Shown here piece after piece: positions 18,569-27,044 of a stretch of DNA of 34,961 nt. The notes below the pieces were generated by a model. The model saw nothing but the letters and a program-made list of their open reading frames with translations. It did not search any database and had not been told where the DNA came from. This DNA is from an uncultured Gammaproteobacteria bacterium (GTDB lineage: Bacteria > Pseudomonadota > Gammaproteobacteria > UBA9214): positions 1-34,961 of the forward strand of contig CAJQNP010000174.1 in assembly GCA_905479705.1 (NCBI GenBank), read 5' to 3'. Positions within the stretch are counted from its first letter, which is position 1. The number at the start of each line of letters is the position of its first letter. The translations under genes and the position numbers were made by a program.

Positions 18569-20751
18569 CGCGTGTCAGATCCGGCGTGCTGCCGATGCTG
18601 GCGCTGTTTGCGCTGCTGCTGGTGTCGCTGTCCCTGCTGAGCGACGCGACGCATAATTCCGAACGCTTCGGACAGATGTACTCCATGCTGCTGCTGATCA
18701 ATGCAGCCGCGCTGGTGCTGCTTGGTGCGCTGGTGGCCGCCAATATTTTCGGACTGATTCGACAGCAGCGCATGCAGGCTCCCGGTGCACGCATGACCAG
18801 CCGCCTGGTGGTGATGTTTGTCATTCTTGCGGTCGTGCCGGTTTCGATCGTCTACTATTTTTCCCTGCAGTTTCTGCAGCGCGGCATTGACAGCTGGTTT
18901 GATGTGCGCATCGAACAGGGCCTCGATGACGCGCTTGACCTCAGCCAGGCCGCGCTGGATGTGCGTCTGCGTGATGTGCTGAATCTGACGATCCGCATCG
19001 CCGAGGACCTGTCCGATGCGCCACAGGGGACAGTCTCGTTGACACTTTATGATCAGCGCGTGCGCAGCGGTGCTGCCGAGCTGACTTTGATTGGTGGTGA
19101 CGGCCGCATTGTCGCTTCGAGTAGCTCGGATATTACCGACATCATTCCGGACCAGCCACCCAGCGAGATGATGATGTTGATGCGCAATCGCAAGCATTAT
19201 ATCGGGCTTGATCCGATTGGCGACAGTGGCCTGTATGCGCGCGCACTGGTACCGGTATTGTCGTCGCGCTCGGACAGCGAGGTCTACACGCTGCAAGCGA
19301 TGTACGAGGTTTCGGAACGGTTCAGCTCACTGGCAGAAGGCGTGCAGTCTGCCTATACGCGCTACAAGGAACTGTCGTTTTTGCGTACACCCCTGAAATT
19401 CAGTTACAGCCTGACACTCTCTATCGTGCTGGTTCTGAGTTTGCTGGCGGCAATCTGGGCGGCCTTTCACTCGGCGCGACGACTGGTGGCGCCGGTGCGT
19501 GACCTGGCGGAAGCTACGCACGCGGTTGCCGAGGGTGACTACAGCAGGCGACTGGCGGTTGCCAGCGAAGACGAACTGGGCTTCCTGGTGCGTTCCTTCA
19601 ATGACATGACGCGCCGGCTGGCACGTTCGCGTGAGCAAACCCTGCTTGGCCAACAACAAATCGAGGGGCAGCGCGCCTACCTGGAGGCGGTGCTTGCAAA
19701 CCTGTCATCCGGGGTCATCAGCATGAGTGCGGATTCAGTGGTGCGAGCCATTAACCGCACGGCGAGCAGGCGTTTCGGTATCGATCCCGGCCAGTTCCTG
19801 GGCAAGGAGCTGGCCGCCCTCTCCGGGCAACATGAGCATCTGGAGCCGTTTGTCGATGCCATCCTGCACCACCGCGAACAGGGTGACAAGACCTGGGAGC
19901 AGGAGATTGCCTTGCCGGGTGACAATGGCCACCAGATATTGATGTGTCGCGGCACAGTGCTGGGCGGCAAGGGCAAGCGTGCCGGTGGTCTGGTGATCGT
20001 GTTCGATGATGTTACTACCCTGATACAGGCGCAGCGGGATGCCGCCTGGGGCGAAGTGGCGCGCCGCCTTGCGCACGAGATCAAGAACCCGTTGACGCCG
20101 ATCCAGTTATCCGCGGAACGCCTGCGGCGGCGTTACCTGTCGAGCATGGCGGCCGACGATGCCGAGTTGCTGGATCGTGCCACGCGTACCATCGTCAACC
20201 AGGTCGATGCGATGAAAAAGATGGTGAATGCCTTCAGCGAGTATGCACGTGCGCCCAGCGTGCATCTGGAAACCATGAATCTTAACCAGCTGGTGCGTGA
20301 AGTGCTGGATCTCTACCGCAGCAGTGATCTGAATGTAGAGATTGTTGAACAGCTTGACGCCGGGAACGACACCATCGAAGGCGATGCCGGGCGCTTGCGA
20401 CAGCTGTTGCACAACCTGGTCAAAAATGCGCTGGAAGCCGTCAGGGATACCCCGGATGGTCGCATCGTGGTGTCGACCTGTGCCGTGAATACTGTCGAGA
20501 CAGGTCAGGTCGAGTTGTGTGTTGAGGACAACGGTGCTGGTTTTGAGGCGGCAGTCATGGAGAACATCTTTGAACCCTATGTTTCGACGAAGGCCAAGGG
20601 CAGTGGTCTGGGACTGGCTATCGTCAAGAAAATTGTCGAGGAACACAGCGCTACCATCAGTGCCGAAGCCGGCGCTTCCGGTGGTGCACTGGTCAGGATA
20701 CGTTTCATGCTATCGAGCGAGCATGGCAGCGCCACAGAAAACCTTGCCTGA
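18550..20751 (+). CDS. ntrY: NtrY-type membrane sensor histidine kinase
   Basis: A 733-residue sensor with transmembrane segments at about 13-30, 44-70, 86-106 and 287-306. A periplasmic sensing loop (about 107-286) lies between the third and fourth. A HAMP domain follows (about 307-360), then a PAS domain (about 375-490) and the kinase core. The phosphorylated His is H509 in RRLAHEIKNPLTPIQLSAER. The ATP domain shows NLVKNALEAV, DNGAGF and GSGLGLAIVKKIVEEH. This is the NtrY arrangement. It probably phosphorylates the regulator encoded next. The signal is unknown; NtrYX systems elsewhere respond to nitrogen or redox state. The start overlaps the DUF4390 gene by 19 bases. Confidence 0.9.
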   Translation: MAAGSLTRVRSGVLPMLALFALLLVSLSLLSDATHNSERFGQMYSMLLLINAAALVLLGALVAANIFGLIRQQRMQAPGARMTSRLVVMFVILAVVPVSIVYYFSLQFLQRGIDSWFDVRIEQGLDDALDLSQAALDVRLRDVLNLTIRIAEDLSDAPQGTVSLTLYDQRVRSGAAELTLIGGDGRIVASSSSDITDIIPDQPPSEMMMLMRNRKHYIGLDPIGDSGLYARALVPVLSSRSDSEVYTLQAMYEVSERFSSLAEGVQSAYTRYKELSFLRTPLKFSYSLTLSIVLVLSLLAAIWAAFHSARRLVAPVRDLAEATHAVAEGDYSRRLAVASEDELGFLVRSFNDMTRRLARSREQTLLGQQQIEGQRAYLEAVLANLSSGVISMSADSVVRAINRTASRRFGIDPGQFLGKELAALSGQHEHLEPFVDAILHHREQGDKTWEQEIALPGDNGHQILMCRGTVLGGKGKRAGGLVIVFDDVTTLIQAQRDAAWGEVARRLAHEIKNPLTPIQLSAERLRRRYLSSMAADDAELLDRATRTIVNQVDAMKKMVNAFSEYARAPSVHLETMNLNQLVREVLDLYRSSDLNVEIVEQLDAGNDTIEGDAGRLRQLLHNLVKNALEAVRDTPDGRIVVSTCAVNTVETGQVELCVEDNGAGFEAAVMENIFEPYVSTKAKGSGLGLAIVKKIVEEHSATISAEAGASGGALVRIRFMLSSEHGSATENLA

Positions 20752-20870
20752 TCCCGGTTCACCACGACTGGCTGGCGAGTGTGGGCTATACTTGCGTTTT
20801 CCCGGGATGCAGCAGTGCCGGTTGTAGTGCCAACAATAGAAATTGAATTCATGAAAATGGAACACGCCAC

Positions 20871-22232
20871 ATGACAAGCCGGCACATCCTCGTTGTCGAT
20901 GACGAGCCTGATATTCGCAGCCTGGTGCAGGAAATTCTCGAGGATGAAGGCTATACCGTCACGACCGCTGATGGCGGTGAAGCTGCGCGCAAGGCACGGC
21001 GTGCGCGGCGCCCCGACCTGATCCTGCTGGATATCTGGATGGAGGGCACCGACGGCATAACACTGCTGCGCGAATGGTCCGAGAAAGGTGGATTGCCCTG
21101 CCCGGTGGTCATGATGTCGGGGCACGGCACGGTGGAGACGGCTGTCGAGGCAACCCGCCTCGGGGCCTATGATTTTATCGAGAAACCCATCTCGCTCGCC
21201 AAGCTGCTGCTAACAGTGGAACGCGCCTTTGAGAGCGATCGCCTGCAGCGTGAAAACGTTGACCTGCGCGAACATGCGCAACCCGTCGTTGAACCACAGG
21301 GAAAGTCTGCGGTCATGACGCAGCTGCGTGAACAGGCGAAAAAGCTCGCGCAGCATAACAGCTGGGTGCTGATCAGTGGCGAGGCGGGTGCCGGCAAAGG
21401 TACCTTTGCACGTTATATACATGACCAGAGCGCGCGGCGTGATGGCCCGTTTGTGGAAATTGCCGTTGGTTCTATCTCCGAGGAAAATTCGGCCGCCGAG
21501 CTGTTTGGCAGCGAAGAGGGTGAGGCCGTGCACTATGGTCGTCTTGAACAGGCCAATGGCGGCACACTGAGTATCGGCGACATCGCGGACATGGACCTGC
21601 AGACACAGGCGCGCCTGCTGAGTGTCTTTCAGACGCATTCCTTTACCCGCCTTGGAGGCAGCGAGGATGTCGAGGTGGATCTGCGGGTGATTGCCACGAC
21701 ACAGCGCAACCTCGAGGATGAGGTGGCTGCGGGACGTTTTCGCGATGACCTGTTTTACCACCTGAACGTGGTGCCCCTGCATATACCCGCGCTGCGCGAG
21801 CACGCCGATGATGTGCATGAATTGCTGGATTACTACATTGATTACCTCGTCACTCATGAGCGGCTGTCCTATCGCCATTTCAGTGTTGCCGCGCAAAACA
21901 GACTGCGTAACTACGACTGGCCTGGCAATATTCGTGAGCTGAAAAACCTGGTGCAGCGGCTGTTGATCCTTGGTACGGGTGAAGAGATCGAGGCGGCGGA
22001 GGTCGAGCAGGCGATCAGCACGCAACCTGTCACGGGCGATTCGGGCGCACCTGCCCTGCCCTATGATCTACCGCTGCGCGAGGCGCGTGAAAAGTTCGAA
22101 CATGACTACCTGCTGCACCAGCTGACAGAGGTTGGTGGCAGCGTTGGCAAGCTGGCAAAACGTGTCGAGATGGAACGTACGCACCTGTATCGAAAATTAC
22201 GTGCACTCGGAATTGACCACAAGAAAGGGTGA
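20871..22232 (+). CDS. ntrX: NtrX-type response regulator with degenerate AAA+ domain
   Basis: A 453-residue regulator: receiver domain (1-120, phospho-acceptor D54, K105), AAA+ domain (about 145-375) and a Fis-type helix-turn-helix (about 420-448, GSVGKLAKRVEMERTHLYRK). Walker A is GEAGAGKG (170-177). The sigma54-contact GAFTGA loop, expected after ELFG, is absent; the sequence runs ELFGSEEGEAVHYGRLEQ. Walker B, normally hydrophobic-DE, reads LSIGDI with G236 and D237. The second arginine-finger position is H297 (RDDLFYHLNV). So it probably does not activate sigma54 polymerase and may not hydrolyse ATP, acting instead as a phosphorylation-controlled DNA-binding protein. It lies 119 bases after ntrY. 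Confidence 0.9.
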   Translation: MTSRHILVVDDEPDIRSLVQEILEDEGYTVTTADGGEAARKARRARRPDLILLDIWMEGTDGITLLREWSEKGGLPCPVVMMSGHGTVETAVEATRLGAYDFIEKPISLAKLLLTVERAFESDRLQRENVDLREHAQPVVEPQGKSAVMTQLREQAKKLAQHNSWVLISGEAGAGKGTFARYIHDQSARRDGPFVEIAVGSISEENSAAELFGSEEGEAVHYGRLEQANGGTLSIGDIADMDLQTQARLLSVFQTHSFTRLGGSEDVEVDLRVIATTQRNLEDEVAAGRFRDDLFYHLNVVPLHIPALREHADDVHELLDYYIDYLVTHERLSYRHFSVAAQNRLRNYDWPGNIRELKNLVQRLLILGTGEEIEAAEVEQAISTQPVTGDSGAPALPYDLPLREAREKFEHDYLLHQLTEVGGSVGKLAKRVEMERTHLYRKLRALGIDHKKG

Positions 22233-22296
22233 TGCACCTGCAGTCCACAGACTGCCGCCACAGCTGGCAGGGAACCTGAATCAGGAATAAGAGCAC

Positions 22297-23670
22297 ATGA
22301 AGATTTTAATCCTGGGCGCCGGTCAGGTCGGCGCCTCGGTTGCTGCCAACCTGGCGAGTGAGGCAAACGACATTACTGTCGTCGATGACGATTCTGCCAC
22401 CTTGCAGGATCTGCAGGATCGACTCGATATTCGCACCGTCATCGGACATGCCTCGTATCCGGAAGTCCTTGCGCAGGCGGGTGCCGATGATGCCGATATG
22501 GTAATTGCTGTCACACGCAATGATGAAACCAACATGATTGCCTGCCAGGTCGCCTACACGCTGTTCCATACGCCGACGAAGATCGCGCGCGTGCGTTCGG
22601 TCGAGTACCTGAAGCATGCGCGGCTGTTTGCGCAGGAGGCCCTGCCGGTCGATGTGCTCATCAGTCCCGAGCAGCTGGTGACCGACTACATACAGCGTCT
22701 GATCGAAAATCCGGGTGCCCTGCAGGTGCTCGATTTTGCCGAGGGCCGGGTGCAGCTGGTGGCGGTACATGCCTATTACGGTGGCCCGCTGGTCGGCCAC
22801 GAGCTGCGCGAACTGAAAGAACACATGCCGGGTATTGATGCGCGTGTGGCATCCATCTACCGCCAGGGGATGCCCATCAAGCCGGAAGGCGACACCATTA
22901 TCGAGGCAGATGACGAGGTGTTTTTTGTCGCCGCGGCCAGGCATATCCATGCTGTCATGGGTGAGCTGCGCAAGATGGACAAGCCGGTCAAGCGCGTCAT
23001 TCTGGCGGGTGGCGGTAACATTGGCATGCGCCTCGCGTGTGCCATCGAGGCGCGGTACCAGCTCAAGATTATCGAGCGCAACCCGGAGCGTGCACGCATG
23101 CTGTCGGAAACGCTTGGCCGCGCCATCGTGCTGCTGGGTGATGCGGCTGATGAAGAACTGCTGCTGGAAGAAAACATCGAGAATACCGATGTCTTTTGCG
23201 CGCTGACCAACGACGAGGAGGCCAATATCCTTTCCGGTATGCTGGCCAAGCGTCTGGGTGCGCGCAAGGTGATGTCGCTGATCAATCGTGCGTCCTATGT
23301 CAATCTGGTGCAGAGCGGCAGCATCGATGTAGCCATATCGCCACAGCAGGCGACCATCGGCAGTCTGCTGACACATGTCAGGCGCGGTGATGTGGTGATG
23401 GTGCACTCGCTGCGCCGCGGTGCGGCCGAGGCAATTGAAGCTGTTGCCCACGGTGACCGCGGCAGCTCAAAGGTTGTGGGCAGGGCCATTGAAGAGATCA
23501 AGTTGCCCAAGGGGACCACCATTGGTGCGATCGTGCGTGGTGAAGAGGTCATCATCGCGCATCATGACACCGTGATAAATACCGATGACCACGTGGTCCT
23601 GTTTCTGGCGGACAAGAATTGTATCCAGGAAGTCGAGCGTCTTTTCCAGGTTGGTGTCACTTTCTTCTGA
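22297..23670 (+). CDS. trkA: Trk potassium uptake system, regulatory NAD-binding subunit TrkA
   Basis: A 457-residue cytoplasmic protein with two tandem RCK units. Each has a Rossmann nucleotide-binding part ([14 protein letters not shown] at residues 7-20; [10 protein letters not shown] near 238) followed by a TrkA-C domain. It gates the TrkH channel according to NAD(H) and ATP. The ribosome site AGGAATAAGAG lies before the ATG at 22297. The gene follows ntrX by 64 bases and precedes trkH by 39, so the partner proteins are made together. E. coli trkA also follows rsmB, but without ntrYX between them. Confidence 0.96.
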   Translation: MKILILGAGQVGASVAANLASEANDITVVDDDSATLQDLQDRLDIRTVIGHASYPEVLAQAGADDADMVIAVTRNDETNMIACQVAYTLFHTPTKIARVRSVEYLKHARLFAQEALPVDVLISPEQLVTDYIQRLIENPGALQVLDFAEGRVQLVAVHAYYGGPLVGHELRELKEHMPGIDARVASIYRQGMPIKPEGDTIIEADDEVFFVAAARHIHAVMGELRKMDKPVKRVILAGGGNIGMRLACAIEARYQLKIIERNPERARMLSETLGRAIVLLGDAADEELLLEENIENTDVFCALTNDEEANILSGMLAKRLGARKVMSLINRASYVNLVQSGSIDVAISPQQATIGSLLTHVRRGDVVMVHSLRRGAAEAIEAVAHGDRGSSKVVGRAIEEIKLPKGTTIGAIVRGEEVIIAHHDTVINTDDHVVLFLADKNCIQEVERLFQVGVTFF

Positions 23671-23709
23671 CATGCTGCATGCCGTAGAGAACCCGGTGGG
23701 TAACTGAAC

Positions 23710-25161
23710 GTGCACCTGCTCTCCATTCAACGCCTGCTTGGCATGATGCTGATGCTGTTCAGCGCGACGCTGCTGCCCCCGGCCGCGGTATCCTGGTTTT
23801 ATGACGACGGCCAGCTCCTGATCTTTGTCGAAGGCATGCTTGCCGTGCTGGTGCTTGGTTGCCTGATGTGGTTCCCGGCGCGGCGTTTCAGGGAGGAGCT
23901 GCGAGTTCGTGACGGTTTCCTGATCGTGGTGCTGTTCTGGCTGGTGCTCGGACTGGCGGGTGCGTTGCCATTTGCCATATCGATTACGCCCGAGATGTCA
24001 GTTACGGATGCCGTCTTTGAATCGTTTTCCGGATTGACCACGACCGGTGCGACGGTCATTACCGGGCTGGATGAACTGCCCAAGTCGATCCTGTTTTATC
24101 GACAACAGCTGCAGTGGCTCGGTGGTATGGGCATCATCGTGCTGGCCGTCGCCATCATGCCCATGCTGGGTGTGGGTGGTATGCAGTTGTATCGTGCTGA
24201 AACGCCAGGGCCGCTCAAGGACACCAAGCTGACACCGCGCATTACCGAGACGGCCAAGGCGCTCTGGTACATCTACCTTTCGCTCACTGTTGTGTGTGCC
24301 GCCAGTTACTGGCAGGCCGGCATGAGTGGCTTCGATGCGATCGCGCACAGCTTTTCCACCATTGCGATCGGTGGCTTCTCTACCCATGACGAAAGTATCG
24401 GCTACTTTCAGAGCACCAGCATCGAGATGATCGCGGTGGTCTTCATGCTGCTTGCCGGTATGAATTTCGCACTGCATTTCGTTGCGTGGCGCTCGCTGAA
24501 CCTGAAGGCATACTTTCGCGACTCGGAGTTGAAAACCTACCTGGTTGTGCTGTCACTGGTGACGGCGATAACGGTGACGTACCTGTACTACACCGATACG
24601 TTTATCTTTTACGATGAAGCGCTGTATGCCGGCCTGTTTCAGGCCGTGTCTATCGGAACCACGACCGGTTTTACCACGGCAGATTATTTTGACTGGCCCG
24701 GGTTCCTGCCGGTGATGCTGCTGTTCGTCAGCTTCATTGGCGGTTGCACCGGTTCCACCGGCGGCGGCATGAAGGTCATCCGCTTCCTGCTGTTGCTGAA
24801 ACAGGGACACCGGGAAACCATGCGCCTGATTCGCCCGAATGCCCAGATTCCGGTCAAAGTGGGGGGTAAGCCCATGTCTGACCGGATTATCAGTGCGGTG
24901 TGGGGGTTTTTTGCGGCCTATGTGGGGAGCTTCGTGATCATCATGCTGTTTCTGATGGCAACCGGGCTGGATCAGATTACGGCATTTTCAGCAGTTGCGG
25001 CCTGTATGAATAACCTGGGTCCCGGTCTGGGCGGCGTGGGTGAAAACTTCATTGGATTGACCGACCCTGCAAAGTGGGCGCTGTCGTTTGCCATGATGCT
25101 CGGCAGGCTGGAGATCTTTACCCTGCTGATCCTGTTTACCCGTGCGTTCTGGCGGCGCTAG
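23710..25161 (+). CDS. trkH: Trk potassium uptake protein TrkH
   Basis: A 483-residue membrane protein with about ten or more helices in four channel-like repeats. The selectivity filter segments are visible: SGLTTTGATVITG, IAIGGFSTHDES, SIGTTTGFTTADY and MNNLGPGLGGVGENF. It imports potassium with TrkA as gating ring. The start is GTG at 23710. The 3' end shares CTAG with the convergent acyltransferase gene, each using TAG as stop, so there is no space for a terminator between them. Confidence 0.96.
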   Translation: MHLLSIQRLLGMMLMLFSATLLPPAAVSWFYDDGQLLIFVEGMLAVLVLGCLMWFPARRFREELRVRDGFLIVVLFWLVLGLAGALPFAISITPEMSVTDAVFESFSGLTTTGATVITGLDELPKSILFYRQQLQWLGGMGIIVLAVAIMPMLGVGGMQLYRAETPGPLKDTKLTPRITETAKALWYIYLSLTVVCAASYWQAGMSGFDAIAHSFSTIAIGGFSTHDESIGYFQSTSIEMIAVVFMLLAGMNFALHFVAWRSLNLKAYFRDSELKTYLVVLSLVTAITVTYLYYTDTFIFYDEALYAGLFQAVSIGTTTGFTTADYFDWPGFLPVMLLFVSFIGGCTGSTGGGMKVIRFLLLLKQGHRETMRLIRPNAQIPVKVGGKPMSDRIISAVWGFFAAYVGSFVIIMLFLMATGLDQITAFSAVAACMNNLGPGLGGVGENFIGLTDPAKWALSFAMMLGRLEIFTLLILFTRAFWRR

Positions 25162-26072
25162 GCTTTAGTTCTCGTTGTAGCAGTCCGTGGCCTTTTGTAG
25201 AAGGATGCCTCGCCCTCGGGGCGACTTTTGAAACGGCGGTAACTCCACTGGTACTGTTCCGGACACTCGCGTACACACTGCTCTACCGCCCTGTTGACGC
25301 CCGCGACATTACTTTCAATGTCACTGGCCTCGTTCACAGCGGTGAAGGACCTGAAGTGCAAGTGGAAGCCCCGACCCCACGAGAGGCGTTCGCACCAGGC
25401 AAAGATGATGGGTGCACCGCTGCGAATCGACAGGCGTGAGAGAAACACCATGCTGTAGGCCGGTATGCCAAAAAACGGTGCGAACACACCGGTACCGGCC
25501 TGTGGTTCCTGGTCGGGCAACATGGCAACCACATTGCCCTGTTCGAGTGCCTTGTAGATGAGTCGAATGCCCCTGGCATTCGCAGGCACGTAGTTTCCGC
25601 CCAGGCGGTTGCGCGCATTGCGCACCAGGTCTTCTGCCTCGGCGATCTTCAGCGGACGGTAGAGGCAGGTAATAGCGAACTCGGCAGAGCCATACAGGCC
25701 GGCCGCCTCCCAGGAACCCAGGTGCGGTGTAGCGAGGATCACACCGGAACCCGCTGCGATTGTCTGTTGAACCTGTTCATTCCCATCAACCCGGCGGATC
25801 AGGCGCAGCGATTGTTCCCCGCTGCGAAACCACAGTGCGCTGGTTTCGATGATGGTCTTGCCGGTTTCCAGCAGACTTTTTCGCAGCAGTGCCCGTTGTT
25901 CGCGGGCAGACAATTCTGGAAGGCAGCGCGCAATATTGATTTCACTACTGCTGCGTGAGCGATTTGGAATAAGGATCAGACCCCAGCCAATGCCGACGCC
26001 GATGGCGTGAATGACCGGCAACGGCAAATAGGCACATATGTACAGAATGGTTTTGATGAAGAATAAACGCAT
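25158..26072 (-). CDS. LpxL/HtrB-type lysophospholipid or Kdo2-lipid A acyltransferase
   Basis: A 304-residue inner-membrane enzyme. It has an N-terminal hydrophobic anchor (about residues 3-36) and the acyltransferase pair H117 and E122 in HLGSWEA, as in LpxL/LpxM. Later family motifs are LYRPLK, MLPDQEP and the C-terminal QYQWSYRRFKSRPEG. It adds secondary acyl chains to lipid A or a related lipid; which chain and acceptor cannot be read from the sequence. It shares CTAG with trkH at the 3' end. The start codon at 26072 has no ribosome site, and a good promoter ends only a few bases upstream, so the mRNA may be leaderless. Confidence 0.9.
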   Translation of the reverse strand: MRLFFIKTILYICAYLPLPVIHAIGVGIGWGLILIPNRSRSSSEINIARCLPELSAREQRALLRKSLLETGKTIIETSALWFRSGEQSLRLIRRVDGNEQVQQTIAAGSGVILATPHLGSWEAAGLYGSAEFAITCLYRPLKIAEAEDLVRNARNRLGGNYVPANARGIRLIYKALEQGNVVAMLPDQEPQAGTGVFAPFFGIPAYSMVFLSRLSIRSGAPIIFAWCERLSWGRGFHLHFRSFTAVNEASDIESNVAGVNRAVEQCVRECPEQYQWSYRRFKSRPEGEASFYKRPRTATTRTKA

Positions 26073-26080
26073 ATTTAGTA

Positions 26081-26109
26081 ATTATCTGATTATATCCCAC
26101 TATGGTCAA
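26081..26109 (-). promoter_or_regulatory. candidate sigma70 promoter for the LpxL-type gene
   Basis: On the minus strand TTGACC (26109-26104), a 17-base spacer and GATAAT (26086-26081) form a near-consensus promoter. The expected start of transcription is about 26072-26075, right at the ATG of the acyltransferase (26072). The region is AT-rich, which raises the chance of a false -10 match, but the -35 is specific and the spacer ideal. Confidence 0.5.
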
Positions 26110-26138
26110 TATAATGCGCATATGTTTGTTTGTTATAC

Positions 26139-26159
26139 CCACTATTTATTAAATAGTGG
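26139..26159. repeat. 21-bp palindrome in the AT-rich gap between the acyltransferase and rhodanese genes
   Basis: CCACTATTTA (26139-26148) and TAAATAGTGG (26150-26159) are perfect 10-base inverted arms around one T. The 310-base gap (26073-26382) is strikingly AT-rich up to about 26260 and has no convincing gene. It also holds the acyltransferase promoter, a CAATC-CA-GATTG inverted repeat at about 26197-26208, and a second CCCACTAT copy near 26097. There is no T-run after the palindrome, so an operator or attachment-like site is more likely than a terminator. Confidence 0.5.
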
Positions 26160-26382
26160 CCATTATCGTTATAATATCTCTACCAATTATCTAACAATCC
26201 AGATTGTGGGAAATATTATTATTTATTTAGCAATTTAATCATTTTATGTGGGATTTGTGATGTTTTTAGTCGCTTTCTCACCGGCCATATTTGATTTTCG
26301 CGCTTGCCACACCGTGGTTGCTACGCAGCACAGCTGGCGACACAATGCAGGATACTGTATCCATCGATCAGGAGAAAATCAC

Positions 26383-26808
26383 TTGGCCAACGAAGTGCAG
26401 TCCATAACACCCCAGCAGGCATGGGAAATTGTACAGGCTAATCAAAGGGCTGTGATGATCGATGTGCGGTCCAGCATGGAGTTCCTGTTCGTGGGGCACC
26501 CGCGAGGCAGCGTACACGTACCCTGGATCGATGCGCCCGAGTGGATTGTGAACCCGCATTTTATCACCGAGGTGCGCAAGGTCATGCTTGGCGGAGTGGG
26601 CATGGGTGAACACGGTGACGATGCACCGGTCGTGCTCATTTGTCGCAGTGGAAAACGCTCTCTAGAGGCAGGCAAGTTGTTGATGAATAATGGGTTTAAA
26701 GACGTCTACAACGTTACCGAGGGCTTCGAGGGTGAACTCGACGACAGTCACCACCGTTCCACCCTGGGTGGCTGGCGGTTTCACGGCCTGCCCTGGGAGC
26801 AGTGCTGA
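26383..26808 (+). CDS. rhodanese-like sulfurtransferase
   Basis: A 141-residue single-domain rhodanese with active-site C87 in the loop CRSGKRS, preceded by VMIDVRS (24-30) and followed by the common tail GWRFHGLPWEQC. It is likely to move sulfane sulfur as a cysteine persulfide in the cytoplasm. I chose TTG at 26383 because AGGAG lies 8 bases upstream and the domain starts there. The frame continues upstream to a GTG at 26248, but those 45 codons do not look like rhodanese and no signal peptide fits well. The DsrE2-type gene follows at 27045, which suggests a joint sulfur-transfer role. Confidence 0.88.
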   Translation: MANEVQSITPQQAWEIVQANQRAVMIDVRSSMEFLFVGHPRGSVHVPWIDAPEWIVNPHFITEVRKVMLGGVGMGEHGDDAPVVLICRSGKRSLEAGKLLMNNGFKDVYNVTEGFEGELDDSHHRSTLGGWRFHGLPWEQC

Positions 26809-26815
26809 GCATGAC

Positions 26816-26862
26816 TGACCCGGCAAGAATGCAGTACTGGGCATAATTGACCCTGCAAGAAT
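26816..26862 (+). repeat. duplicated 15-mer upstream of the DsrE2-type gene
   Basis: TGACCCGGCAAGAAT (26816-26830) is repeated as TGACCCTGCAAGAAT (26848-26862), one mismatch, with starts 32 bases apart, close to three helix turns. The second copy covers most of the -35 hexamer and part of the spacer of the promoter at 26847-26875. Such placing is typical of tandem binding sites for a regulator. Confidence 0.55.
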
Positions 26863-26875
26863 ATATAAATATACT
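26847..26875 (+). promoter_or_regulatory. sigma70 promoter for the DsrE2-type gene
   Basis: TTGACC (26847-26852), a spacer of exactly 17 bases and TATACT (26870-26875) form a strong housekeeping promoter. Transcription would begin near 26882, leaving a leader of about 160 bases before the ATG at 27045. It lies 39 bases after the rhodanese stop, so the DsrE2-type gene can be expressed on its own. Confidence 0.75.
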
Positions 26876-26914
26876 TATGCGTTCATACAAATAACTAACC
26901 AGATCGTAAGGCCC

Positions 26915-26977
26915 ACGGTTACTGTCACGACCCCGGGTCACTTCGTGAGGTCGAAAACCGTACAGGGAAAGCCCTGT
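26915..26977 (+). promoter_or_regulatory. hairpin-rich 5' leader element of the DsrE2-type gene
   Basis: In the predicted leader, ACGGTT (26915-26920) pairs with AACCGT (26956-26961). Inside this, CGACC (26928-26932) pairs with GGTCG (26949-26953), around a further small TTCG-loop stem. Directly after comes a perfect hairpin ACAGGG-AAAG-CCCTGT (26962-26977). This could protect the mRNA, control translation or bind a ligand or protein. I recognise no known riboswitch. The ribosome site GAGGAG (27032-27037) lies well downstream and unpaired in this fold. Confidence 0.45.
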
Positions 26978-27044
26978 TACTTTCAAAAAATCATTCCCGC
27001 ACATCTTACGTCGGTGTCCGGAGTGGCCTTTGAGGAGTACAACC

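Noticed and set aside
20850-20873. Seven-codon frame ending in ATGA at the ntrX start
   Set aside because: Too short and without a convincing ribosome site of its own; likely chance.
22306-23451. 381-codon minus-strand frame opposite trkA
   Set aside because: Shadow of trkA; low-complexity His/Gln-rich product typical of antisense reading.
26248-26382. Upstream extension of the rhodanese to a GTG at 26248
   Set aside because: The extra 45 residues have no rhodanese similarity and no clear signal peptide, while TTG at 26383 has a strong AGGAG at the right distance.
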